Below, in pieces: positions 1 through 9,787 of a DNA stretch of 64,000 nt. A program made the translations under genes and the position numbers. Below the pieces are notes generated by a model that was not told the DNA's origin, searched no databases, and saw only the letters and a program-made list of their open reading frames with translations. The stretch comes from Anaerolineae bacterium (GTDB lineage Bacteria; Chloroflexota; Anaerolineae; Caldilineales; Caldilineaceae), in the NCBI GenBank assembly GCA_030432295.1, contig JAUIHI010000002.1, positions 310,001 to 374,000 on the forward strand, in the 5' to 3' direction. Numbering within the stretch: the stretch's first letter is position 1; the number at the start of each line of letters is the position of its first letter.

Positions 1-3000
1 CAAACCGTGTCCACTGTTAGTTGGACCCCCTACCAATATGTGGATAGCGCCTGGCAAGCAACCAACATTGAAAGCTATCTGACTCGGCTGGATAGCCGGT
101 TGCAGGAAGAATCTTTTTTCCAGCCTAGTGACGATACTGCAGCCGCCGTAGAAGAAGCGGAACTTCGGCGCACCTGGGTGCAGCTCTACTATGCGACCTT
201 GTGGTTTGGTGCTTCCGCACCCACGGCAATCAACGGGACACCGCTCCACGCCCAGTCGAACAATCCAGATGTCCCAGATATTGCTTACGAACCTGTGTTT
301 TTACCCGGCACGGATTTTGGTGCGATCTTGCTTGCCAGCGCTGCCGCCCAAATGCTGTTTGGTGACGTCGCAGGCGCGGAATCCCAATTATCTTTTGCTG
401 GGGGATCAAGTAACGCGTTTACTGTTTTCTTCACGGTGGCCACCCTCGTCACATGGGTGGGGATGGGTTTGGTCCTGTTTGGCAATGAAAAGCAGCAGCG
501 TCAAGGCCAAATTATCCTTGCGGTGGTCAATCTTGTAATCGTTTCGATCTATGCCGTTAACGCGGCCATGTCCATTGGCAGGGCTTTTGCCGGGATGAAT
601 ATGGTTTTGAGCGGGCCAACCGGTTTCCCAGCCATGGGGATGGTCGGTTTGGTGCTTGGCACCGGGATTGCCTGGGGCTTTTTCCTGGCGAATAAAGGAA
701 ACCTGAACGCGATTGAAACAGATGTGGGCGCCTCTGTGGCCCTAGCTAGCACGCTTTTCGCTGTGTTCCTGCTCATTATCAGCATTATGGGGCTGGGGAT
801 TCTCGGTATTTTGTTGTCCTTGATCGATGCCATTTTTATCTTGCTCAACAAAAAAGGCCCAACCCAATATATTATAGAATGGATAGCAGGGCTGTTCTAT
901 GACATTGACATGAGTGTGACCAATCTGGATTCAACCAACCGGTTGGATATACAGATCGGCGACTGGGCGTTTGTGGATGCGCGGAGCGCCTTCCGGGTGG
1001 GAAACAGTCTCAACATCACCATGAGCATCACCAATACCATCAAATACCCCAAGGATTTCCAGGGTGGCGAGTCGAGAGTTGCTAAACGCAACATCTTCAC
1101 CTACACCCTAGAGACTACCCCCACAACGTTTACCGGCGATCTGCCCTATTGGGACGATAAAGCATCGGATCAATGGGAACCGCTCCCTGGCCGTGCTCTG
1201 CGCACCGCGTATCAAAACCAAATCACTGTACCCTTGCCGTCCAGCCCTGGCCTTAATCAGCCGTTGGAGATTTACTATCGAGAAGCACTCCGTTCGGGGT
1301 ATCAGGGATGTTGGACGGGCGGCAACTGTCGCTGGAAAGATTTCGAGGCGACCATTCATTACCCTCTGGCCGAGATGTGGACGTTCGATATCTTCCCCGC
1401 CACGGTGGCTGAATTTGCCCGCATGAGTTGGTCAGACTCGACCCCGACGCTGCCGGTCCAGGCTGATCTGGATGCGGATGGGATCAGCGATTTGTTTGGC
1501 ACGGACCCCAACTCTGCCTATTCAGATGGCTTTGATATGGATAGGGATGGCCTTGGCGATCTCTTCGAGATCAGCAACGGCTACAATGCAGAGGTAGCCG
1601 ACGGGGATTCTGACGGGCTCACGGATCGCGAAGAGCTGCGCTATGGCACCAATCCATTTCTGGCAGATACCGATGGGGACGGTCTCAATGATCGCATCGA
1701 GGTTGTCGAGGGGTGGTTGGTTGTCTACAACGGCAATCAGTTGGCGCGTGTCTGGTCCGATCCTCTTTCTGTGGATGCCGATGAAGATGGGCTGGAGGAC
1801 CTGGATGAGCAGATTTTTGGCTTCAATCCCTGGACCGCCACCGATCCATCCCGCATCCTGAGTTTGGTGCAGTTTGATAATGTGGGCGTTACCGAAGCGG
1901 GCGCGCCGGAACTGCTCCTGCACTTTGAAGATACCGTGAACAGCACGGCCTTTTTCGATAGTTCCGGGTCCGCCAATCACGCCCTCTGTGAGGGGACAGC
2001 TTGCCCAACCGTGACCGCCAATGGCCGTTACGCCCAGGCGCTCCACTTCGACGGTGTAGACGACTACCTTGAGACGCCCTTTGTGCTTGATCCCGGTGCG
2101 ACAAGCTTCACCGCCGCCGTCTGGTTCAAGGCCAGCGATCTCAGCAATTCCCCCTTCTTGCTCCGCCAAACCGGGGGAACCGGCACAGGGCGATCCTGGT
2201 TTACCCTCAGCAATGATGGCCGACTCTACACCGGGCTTGGGGGCAGTTCCCTGTACGGCACAACGACCGTGGCCCCTGACACGTGGCACCATGCGGCGAT
2301 TACCTATGACGACACGAACCTGAGCCTATTCCTGGATGGGGTGTTGGAAAACCAGGAATCCCGCACAATGGAAGCCAGTACAGGCGTCATATGGTTGGGA
2401 CGGCACACCAATACGAGTCGCTTCTTCAACGGCGCGATGGATGACGTGGTTGTCTTGGACGACGTGTTGTCCGCCAGCGAGATCGGCGATCTGATGGCTG
2501 GTCGCTTCAACCCCGACGACAAAATCCTGGCCCCCGGCACCGACTTGACCTATCAGGCCACGATCACCAACACATCGTCCGCCCTGGCAACTGGCTTTTT
2601 GGTGGCAGAAAGTAACTACTCTGCGCCTGAATTGCGCCACCCTGCCGCGGCCTACAACTTTGACGCTGATCAGCGCCTGGCCATCTTTGCCAACGACACG
2701 GGCGACGAAAACAGCGCCAACTGCGTTGACAACGGCACCTGCCCGTACTTCGGTCTCGCCGCCAAATATGGCGATGGGCTTGACTTTACCGACGATCACG
2801 ATTATGTCATCTTGCCCAGCATCGTAGCCGATGCGTCATCCTCCTACGGCAGCTTCAATCTTTCATTCTGGATCAAACCAGACACACACCCCGCATCCGG
2901 CCAACGGGCCATGCTAGTGGATACTGAAAGCACCGATACTGGCGCGGTGGACATTTATCTCAACAGCAATGGCAAATTGGTTTGGGATATCGTCGGCGAT

Positions 3001-6000
3001 CCGTATGGGCCGCGTGTGAGCAACGGGACGATCAGTACGGATAGCTGGACGCACATCTCGTTGAATGGGCATACGACCCTCTATCTAAACGGAAGTTTAG
3101 ATCAATCAGATAATGTCTGGATTGAGAACTTTACGAGTTACATGGCGTTCCAGATTGGCAATGGCCGTTTAGGGAACAGTCTGGACGGCAGCCAGCCCTT
3201 CGACGGGAAAATCGATGATCTGGTCTACTACGATCACAGCATGTCCGATCACATCACAGCGATAAAGAATGGCACCTACACAATAGCGGTGACGAATGGT
3301 AACGCGGTCGACTACAAGCTGCCCAGAATTCTCTATCGCTTCAACTCCCCCAGCTTCAGCTACGAGAATCAGGCCAATGACAGCATTCGCACAGCGTCCT
3401 GCCCGTCTGTGACGCTCTGCCCGTTCAACAACAACGGTCACGACGCGCAGGGGATACTCTTTGACGGGATCGCAGATTACCTCGATCTGGACTTTGTGTT
3501 GGACCCCGCCGCTGAATCCTTCTCGGCCTCCCTCTGGTTCAATGTCACCGATTTCAGCAATCGGCCCATCATCCTGCAACAGACAGATGGCAGCGGGACA
3601 GGGCGGGCGTGGCTCTATCTGGACAGCGATGGAACCCTGCGCACCACACTGGAGGGCGGAGCGCTGGCGTCCACGAACGCGGTGACAGCCAACAGTTGGC
3701 ACCACGCCGCCGTGACCTATGACGGCACGACCGTGCGCCTCTATCTGGACGGGAATCTGGAAAATTGGGTGGACAAAACCGTGGAAGCCAGCGACGGCAA
3801 TCTGTGGCTGGGTCGCCACAAAACCTCGCCAACCCAATACTTTGCCGGGGTCATGGACGAGCTGGTGATTGTGCCAGCGTCCTTTGATCCCGATGCCGTC
3901 CAACTCCTCATGGACAGCACCTGGCCGATGATCGACATCTTGACCGAGTTCGAGCCATTCTCCGCCACCGCATTGACCAGCCAAACCGTCAGCGGCACCG
4001 CACCGGTCAGCCCCAATGCCGTGACCAGCCAGCACCGCTTTGATCAGGAAGTCGAAGCTGCGCTGGTACTCCAGGCCGAGATCGATTATCCCGTCATCGA
4101 CGATAATTCAGCCAATCTCGATCTATTCATCCCCTTTGAAGACGGGCCGGGAAGCACCATTTTTGACAACCTCATCAGCTATCCCCAGACCAATGCTGAC
4201 CCCAATATAGAAGCGTTGTGCAGTGGCGATTCTTGCCCCACCGCTGGCCTGCGCGGGCAAGTGGAGCGGGCCGTCTACTTTGACGGCCTGAATGACTATC
4301 TGTCCATGGATTTCGAGCCGCTTGGCTATGGCTGGGGGCCGGACATTCATTCCATCGCCGTGTGGGTGAATGCCTCCCAGGGGACGATTCTCAGCACAGC
4401 CGAGGGCGGGCAATTTGCCTATGAGTTGGAGTTAGACGTAAATAAGCTGACCACTATATCCGATCCGGGCGACGCCCCTGTATCAACCACCTTTGACTCA
4501 CCGCGCAACAAATGGTTCCATCTTGCCGTCACTATCGATGCCAGCAACACGGCACACATTTATGTCAACGGTGTTGAAGTGGCGACAGGAACCCATGAGT
4601 ACACCGAGGCATTCAAACGGCTCTACATCGGTATGAATCAGGGCGGGCAGGATTTCCTGCAAGGCTATCTGGATGACCTGCGCCTCTATAATAGCACCTT
4701 GAGTCCAGCCGACGTGACGACTCTGTACCAGGAATCCGCGCCGCTTATGCATTTTGAGTTTGACGAAGACGAAAAGGCCACAGTCTTCACCGACAATTCG
4801 GTGAACGAGTACATCGGCTGGCCCCGGACTATCGAAGCTGTGGTTGACAGCGCAACCATCTACCAGCCTAACCCTGCACCCGGCATCCCCGGCCGGATCG
4901 GGAACGGGGTATTCTTTGACGGGAAAGGCTATGTGGACATCGATGCCCCAGATGTGGCTGCATTGACCGATAGCTTCACCATTATGGGGTGGATTAAACC
5001 AGCAGTCTTAAGCGGGCACCAGCAGATCGTCAGCGCCAGCCGGGAAAACAGCGACGATGGCTATGCTCTCAAAACCCGGGATGGCCAGCTTGGCCTCCGG
5101 GCATTTGGTGTGGGCAGCTACTACAGCGCCGACCTGCTGCAAACCGATGTCTGGCAGCATGTGGCCGTGGTCTTCGACAGCAGCTACGATGCCACCTTCT
5201 ATATTAATGGCGTCAATGTCGGCACGGTCAACGGCTCCAGTCCCGTCATTGCCAATGTGGACGACCTCTTACGCATCGGGGCCACCAGCGATAGTGGCGC
5301 CGGGAGCATTTCGGGATCATACCAGGGGGCGCTCGATGAGCTAGCAATCTATGGCCGTGAACTCACCACATCTGAGATTTACGGCATCTATCTGCGCGAA
5401 CTGCGCTGGTATCGGGCCAAAGCGACCACCTATCTGACCGTCGATACCGATGCCCCCACCATCGAACTACTCTCGGACGCGACGCTCTGGCCCAATGGCT
5501 ACATCCAACTCGCCGTCGCCACCACCGATGCCACGTCCTCCGTACAACTGCTCGACTTCGGCCTGAAAGCCCCCGGCGACAGCGCGTTTAGCTGGCAGGG
5601 CGCGCCCTCTTGCGCCGAGAGCGCCGGCAACGGCGCGGCCTGGTGTCCCTACTTCGACAGTTCGCTCCTGGGCGGTGATGGGGCCTACGAAATAAAATTC
5701 CGAGCCGTGGATGCTGTAGGCAACGAGACGATCAGCCCGGTCTACAATCTCTATGTGGACGGCACGCAGCCAACGGCAACCATTTCCACAAATGGCGCCC
5801 ACGCAATGACCCAACTCGATGAGTCAAGCTGGCAGATTACAATCGTTGGCGACTTGGCCGACCCAGATGTAAGCGGCACGACCATATCGGGCAGTGGGGT
5901 GCAGACAAACAACGTGACGGTACAACTGTTGGACAGTGTTGGTGGCACCACTGGCGGCTCACAACAGGCAGCCACCGTCTCCGGGGCTGATTGGACAGTA

Positions 6001-9000
6001 GATTATGTAATGAGGGGTATGGCCCCCCATGGGGTCTATACGGTTGCCGTTACCCTGGAAGACAACGTGGGCAACATTGCGACCGTCACAAGCGCTGCGG
6101 GCCAAAGCCTGATATTGGATGAACGGCCACCGAGCGTTGATGTCTCGCCGTCGGCTTTTCCTGCAACAGCAATTAGCCAGACGCTGACCATCTCTGGCAC
6201 TGTCTCTGATCTGCCCAATTGGGGCAGCAATGTGGTGGAACACCACTTTGAAGAAGCGGCGGGGGCAACGTTGTTCTACAACACGGCCAGTTCCCAGTTC
6301 TACACGATCACCCATAGCTCGTGTGTGACTTGTCCGACCGCTGGACAGCCCGGCCTATTTGGCGTTGGTGTGCAGTTTGACGGTGTGGATGATCTGATCA
6401 CCGTCCCCAATGTGATTACACCCACAGCCGAGGTCTATTCCGCCGCTGTCTGGTTCAACGTGACCGATCTCTCCGCTACACGAACCCTCCTGGCCCAGGA
6501 AGATGGGTCTGGAACCGGCGCTTCGTGGTTGGCTGTTGATGCGGTAAGTGGCACACTCAGCACCGAACTGGGCGGCAGCGGCCTGACGGGCCACACACCG
6601 GTCACCCTCAACCAATGGCATCACGCGGCTGTCGTCTTCACTGATAAAACGATAAGTCTGTACCTGGACGGACGTTTGGAAATCATAGCGAAACGCACGG
6701 TTGTCGCTACCGACGGGGATTGGCTATTGGGCGTGAACGGTAGCAGTGGGGCACGTTTCCTCGGCACGATGGACGAGTTCAATCTCTACGATCGTGCACT
6801 GACCTCCGATGAAATCTATGGGTTGGCCCAGTCCGTGACCTCTGGATTGACGACCGTGGATATCGCCCTGGAACCCGTCAACGTCTCCATAACGGACACT
6901 GTCATTCCCACCAACTGGAGCACAATTGCGGTGAATCCCGCCGCGCAGAATTTCAGCAGTTGGGCCTATACGATCCCCGGCGGGCTGGAAAATTTCTATG
7001 AGCTATATCTCCGCGGCGAAGATGCCTACCAAAACCAAGGGCGAAACGCGGTTGTCTGGCGCGGCCTGATCGACATGGCGTCGCCCACAGTTACCGTTAC
7101 TGGACAGCACACATGGCAAAATGGATCACCGGTTACCGAGTACAGCTTCACCTTTAGCGACTTCATTCTGGACGAAAGCAGCTACGCACAGCCCTGCGCC
7201 GTGGATGACCTAGTGATCCAGACCTATAACGACGCCAACCTGCTCCATGACGGCTTGCCTTATGGTGTGAGCGCCACTTGTCAGGTAGACGGCCACGAAC
7301 CGAGTCGTGATTTCTCGGTCTGTGACGCTGCTGGGAACTGCACAACGGAATCAGTCACGCCGTCGCCCGTCTCGCAGTATCCGCTCAGCGTCACCACCGG
7401 CGGCACGGGCAGTGGCAGCGTCTCGCTTGACCCAGCAGGCGGCGTCTACGATATTGGCACTGTCATCACCCTCACCGCCAGAGCGAACACCGGTTCCGCC
7501 TTCACCGATTGGAGCGGCTCTGTCATCAGCACGACTAATCCGGCAACGCTGACGGTGGATGGCAGCAAGACGGTCACCGCCACCTTTACCCTGGACCAGT
7601 ACAGCATCTCCACTGCCATCGACGGCACGGGCAGTGGCAGCGTCTCGCTTGATCCGGCTGGCGGCATCTACGATATTGGCACTGTCATCACCCTCACTGC
7701 CAGCGCGGATGCGGGCAGCACATTCACCGATTGGAGCGGGGATGTCATCAGTACCACCAATCCGGTCACAGTGACGGTGGACGCAGACAAAACTATTACT
7801 GGAACCTTCACCCTCAACCCGACAGCTACACCGACAAGCACACCAACCGCTGCGACGGCAACTGCGACAGCGACTCAGCCCGCATCCACACCCACCGCGA
7901 CGGCCAGTGGCACAGCCACCGCTACGGGCACACCTTCCACTGCAACGGCGACAGTGACGGGTACGCCGCCTACCGCTACGGCAACTGCAACAGCGACGGC
8001 GACTCAGCCCGTATCCACTCCCACGGCGATGGCTAGCGGTACAGCAACTGCTACGGGCACGCCTTCCACTGCGACGGCAACTGCAACCGGCACGCCTCCT
8101 ACGGCTACGGCAACCGCAACAGCGACTCAGCCCGCATCCACTCCCACGGCGGCGGCCAGCCGGACAGCCACCGCAACGGGTACGCCGTCCACAGCAACCG
8201 CGACAGCGACGGGTACGCCGCCTACCGCTACGGCAACTGCGACAGCGACGGCGACTCAGCCCACATCCACACCTACGGCGACGGCCAGCGGCACAGCAAC
8301 TGCGACGGGTACACCTCCTACCGCTACGGCGACAGCGACGGCGACTCAGCCCGCATCCACACCCACGGCGACGGCCAGCGGCACAGCCACCGCTACGGGT
8401 ACGCCTTCCACCGCTACGGCGACAGTAACGGGTACGCCTTCCACCGCTACACCCACAGCGACGGCGACTCAGCCCACATCCACACCCACGGCGACGGCCA
8501 GCGGCACGGCCACCGCAACGGGCACGCCGCCCACTGCAACTGCGACAGCGACTCAGCCCGCATCGACACCTACGGCGACGGCCAGCGGCACAGCCACCGC
8601 AACGGGTACACCGCCCACTGCGACGACGACAGCGACGGGCACGCCTTCCACCGCTACGGCAACCGCAACTGCGACTCAGCCCGCATCCACTCCCACGGCG
8701 ACGGCCAGCGGTACAGCAACTGCTACGGGTACGCCTGCCACTGCGACGGCAACCGCGACGGGTACGCCTCCTTCCGCTACGGAGACAGAGACGGCGACTC
8801 AGCCTACATCTACGCCCACAGCAACTGCAACCGGCACGCCTTCCACTGCAACGGCGACAGCAACGGATTCGCCTCCTACGGCGACACCCACAGCGACAGC
8901 GACTCAGCCCATATCCACACCTTCGGCGACGGCCAGCGGCACAGCCACCGCTACAGGCACGCCTTCCACCGCTACGGCGACAGCGACGGGTACGCCTCCT

Positions 9001-9672
9001 ACCGCTACGGCAACTGCGACGGGTACGCCTCCTACCGCTACGGCAACTGCGACGGCCAGCGGCACACCAACTGCAACGGGCATGCCTTCCACCGCTATGG
9101 CAACTGCGACAGCGACGGCGACTCAGCCCGCATCAACACCCACATCGACAAACACTGCAACGCCGACGCACACGGTAATTGCAACTATCACGCCTACCAG
9201 AACTACAAACTCACCGCCGACTGTGACAGGCACGCCTACTGGCAATCCAAATTTGCCGCCGACAGCGACGGCTACCAGCACGCCCTCGGCCACGCCAACC
9301 AGCAGTCCGACTTCGACGCCGACACCAACGGCTACCAGCACATCGACAGCTACATATACGCCGACTGCTTTCCACACAGCCACACCGACGGTCACAGATA
9401 CACCGCCGACTGTGACAGCCATGCCGACCAGCAGTCCGACTTCGACGCCGACATTGACTGCTACCAGCACGCCCCCGGCCACGCCGACCGGCAGCCCAAC
9501 ACCGACTGCTACGCCGACGGTTACACCGACCGCGCTAGAAACGCCTACAAGCACGCCGATGCAAATTCCTGTCTTTATGCCGTTGGTACGCAATGGCGAT
9601 GGTGTCCGACGAGCGGACACTTCGTTTTCGAGTACGTTGTTCCTGCCTGTGGTTCGCGCCAGATCGGATTAA
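1..9672 (+). CDS. giant membrane-anchored LamG-repeat surface protein (5' partial)
   Basis: The frame is open to the window edge, so the true start lies outside; the first in-window start is GTG at 7. Seen in the product (residues counted from position 7): about four hydrophobic segments at residues 138-290; Asp-rich thrombospondin-3/EF-like calcium repeats at 485-610; then about six LamG/concanavalin-like domains of some 200 residues, starting near 635, 880, 1110, 1375, 1580 and 2080. Most LamG domains carry a C-x4-5-CP insert that could form a disulfide. Ig-like modules are interspersed. Two 81-residue InlB-B-type repeats follow at 2460-2600, then a roughly 580-residue Thr/Ala/Pro linker. 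The C-terminus holds two hydrophobic motifs, FMPLVRN and FLPVVRA. LamG domains usually bind glycans or proteins, so an adhesion or cell-surface role is inferred. The ligand is unknown. Confidence 0.85.
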   Translation, partial: QTVSTVSWTPYQYVDSAWQATNIESYLTRLDSRLQEESFFQPSDDTAAAVEEAELRRTWVQLYYATLWFGASAPTAINGTPLHAQSNNPDVPDIAYEPVFLPGTDFGAILLASAAAQMLFGDVAGAESQLSFAGGSSNAFTVFFTVATLVTWVGMGLVLFGNEKQQRQGQIILAVVNLVIVSIYAVNAAMSIGRAFAGMNMVLSGPTGFPAMGMVGLVLGTGIAWGFFLANKGNLNAIETDVGASVALASTLFAVFLLIISIMGLGILGILLSLIDAIFILLNKKGPTQYIIEWIAGLFYDIDMSVTNLDSTNRLDIQIGDWAFVDARSAFRVGNSLNITMSITNTIKYPKDFQGGESRVAKRNIFTYTLETTPTTFTGDLPYWDDKASDQWEPLPGRALRTAYQNQITVPLPSSPGLNQPLEIYYREALRSGYQGCWTGGNCRWKDFEATIHYPLAEMWTFDIFPATVAEFARMSWSDSTPTLPVQADLDADGISDLFGTDPNSAYSDGFDMDRDGLGDLFEISNGYNAEVADGDSDGLTDREELRYGTNPFLADTDGDGLNDRIEVVEGWLVVYNGNQLARVWSDPLSVDADEDGLEDLDEQIFGFNPWTATDPSRILSLVQFDNVGVTEAGAPELLLHFEDTVNSTAFFDSSGSANHALCEGTACPTVTANGRYAQALHFDGVDDYLETPFVLDPGATSFTAAVWFKASDLSNSPFLLRQTGGTGTGRSWFTLSNDGRLYTGLGGSSLYGTTTVAPDTWHHAAITYDDTNLSLFLDGVLENQESRTMEASTGVIWLGRHTNTSRFFNGAMDDVVVLDDVLSASEIGDLMAGRFNPDDKILAPGTDLTYQATITNTSSALATGFLVAESNYSAPELRHPAAAYNFDADQRLAIFANDTGDENSANCVDNGTCPYFGLAAKYGDGLDFTDDHDYVILPSIVADASSSYGSFNLSFWIKPDTHPASGQRAMLVDTESTDTGAVDIYLNSNGKLVWDIVGDPYGPRVSNGTISTDSWTHISLNGHTTLYLNGSLDQSDNVWIENFTSYMAFQIGNGRLGNSLDGSQPFDGKIDDLVYYDHSMSDHITAIKNGTYTIAVTNGNAVDYKLPRILYRFNSPSFSYENQANDSIRTASCPSVTLCPFNNNGHDAQGILFDGIADYLDLDFVLDPAAESFSASLWFNVTDFSNRPIILQQTDGSGTGRAWLYLDSDGTLRTTLEGGALASTNAVTANSWHHAAVTYDGTTVRLYLDGNLENWVDKTVEASDGNLWLGRHKTSPTQYFAGVMDELVIVPASFDPDAVQLLMDSTWPMIDILTEFEPFSATALTSQTVSGTAPVSPNAVTSQHRFDQEVEAALVLQAEIDYPVIDDNSANLDLFIPFEDGPGSTIFDNLISYPQTNADPNIEALCSGDSCPTAGLRGQVERAVYFDGLNDYLSMDFEPLGYGWGPDIHSIAVWVNASQGTILSTAEGGQFAYELELDVNKLTTISDPGDAPVSTTFDSPRNKWFHLAVTIDASNTAHIYVNGVEVATGTHEYTEAFKRLYIGMNQGGQDFLQGYLDDLRLYNSTLSPADVTTLYQESAPLMHFEFDEDEKATVFTDNSVNEYIGWPRTIEAVVDSATIYQPNPAPGIPGRIGNGVFFDGKGYVDIDAPDVAALTDSFTIMGWIKPAVLSGHQQIVSASRENSDDGYALKTRDGQLGLRAFGVGSYYSADLLQTDVWQHVAVVFDSSYDATFYINGVNVGTVNGSSPVIANVDDLLRIGATSDSGAGSISGSYQGALDELAIYGRELTTSEIYGIYLRELRWYRAKATTYLTVDTDAPTIELLSDATLWPNGYIQLAVATTDATSSVQLLDFGLKAPGDSAFSWQGAPSCAESAGNGAAWCPYFDSSLLGGDGAYEIKFRAVDAVGNETISPVYNLYVDGTQPTATISTNGAHAMTQLDESSWQITIVGDLADPDVSGTTISGSGVQTNNVTVQLLDSVGGTTGGSQQAATVSGADWTVDYVMRGMAPHGVYTVAVTLEDNVGNIATVTSAAGQSLILDERPPSVDVSPSAFPATAISQTLTISGTVSDLPNWGSNVVEHHFEEAAGATLFYNTASSQFYTITHSSCVTCPTAGQPGLFGVGVQFDGVDDLITVPNVITPTAEVYSAAVWFNVTDLSATRTLLAQEDGSGTGASWLAVDAVSGTLSTELGGSGLTGHTPVTLNQWHHAAVVFTDKTISLYLDGRLEIIAKRTVVATDGDWLLGVNGSSGARFLGTMDEFNLYDRALTSDEIYGLAQSVTSGLTTVDIALEPVNVSITDTVIPTNWSTIAVNPAAQNFSSWAYTIPGGLENFYELYLRGEDAYQNQGRNAVVWRGLIDMASPTVTVTGQHTWQNGSPVTEYSFTFSDFILDESSYAQPCAVDDLVIQTYNDANLLHDGLPYGVSATCQVDGHEPSRDFSVCDAAGNCTTESVTPSPVSQYPLSVTTGGTGSGSVSLDPAGGVYDIGTVITLTARANTGSAFTDWSGSVISTTNPATLTVDGSKTVTATFTLDQYSISTAIDGTGSGSVSLDPAGGIYDIGTVITLTASADAGSTFTDWSGDVISTTNPVTVTVDADKTITGTFTLNPTATPTSTPTAATATATATQPASTPTATASGTATATGTPSTATATVTGTPPTATATATATATQPVSTPTAMASGTATATGTPSTATATATGTPPTATATATATQPASTPTAAASRTATATGTPSTATATATGTPPTATATATATATQPTSTPTATASGTATATGTPPTATATATATQPASTPTATASGTATATGTPSTATATVTGTPSTATPTATATQPTSTPTATASGTATATGTPPTATATATQPASTPTATASGTATATGTPPTATTTATGTPSTATATATATQPASTPTATASGTATATGTPATATATATGTPPSATETETATQPTSTPTATATGTPSTATATATDSPPTATPTATATQPISTPSATASGTATATGTPSTATATATGTPPTATATATGTPPTATATATASGTPTATGMPSTAMATATATATQPASTPTSTNTATPTHTVIATITPTRTTNSPPTVTGTPTGNPNLPPTATATSTPSATPTSSPTSTPTPTATSTSTATYTPTAFHTATPTVTDTPPTVTAMPTSSPTSTPTLTATSTPPATPTGSPTPTATPTVTPTALETPTSTPMQIPVFMPLVRNGDGVRRADTSFSSTLFLPVVRARSD
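7816..9540 (+). repeat. Thr/Ala/Pro-coding tandem repeat tract
   Basis: This is a long in-frame array of triplets coding for T, A, P, S and G. A larger unit begins with the codons for TQP-x-STPTA and recurs 11 times at roughly 24-52 residue spacing; it is followed by looser TPT/TST repeats. The near-identical blocks make it a likely length-variable region and an assembly risk. It encodes an extended wall-spanning linker between the folded domains and the C-terminal hydrophobic motifs. Confidence 0.9.
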
Positions 9673-9787
9673 ATGGGAAAGCGGGAGGAGAAATGTAGAA
9701 GGACCGGGCCGGGAAGACATCTGTAGGATTGTATCAACGGCAATCAGTTCAGAGCAGCGTTATCAGCGTCCTGTTTTCAGGGCTGCC

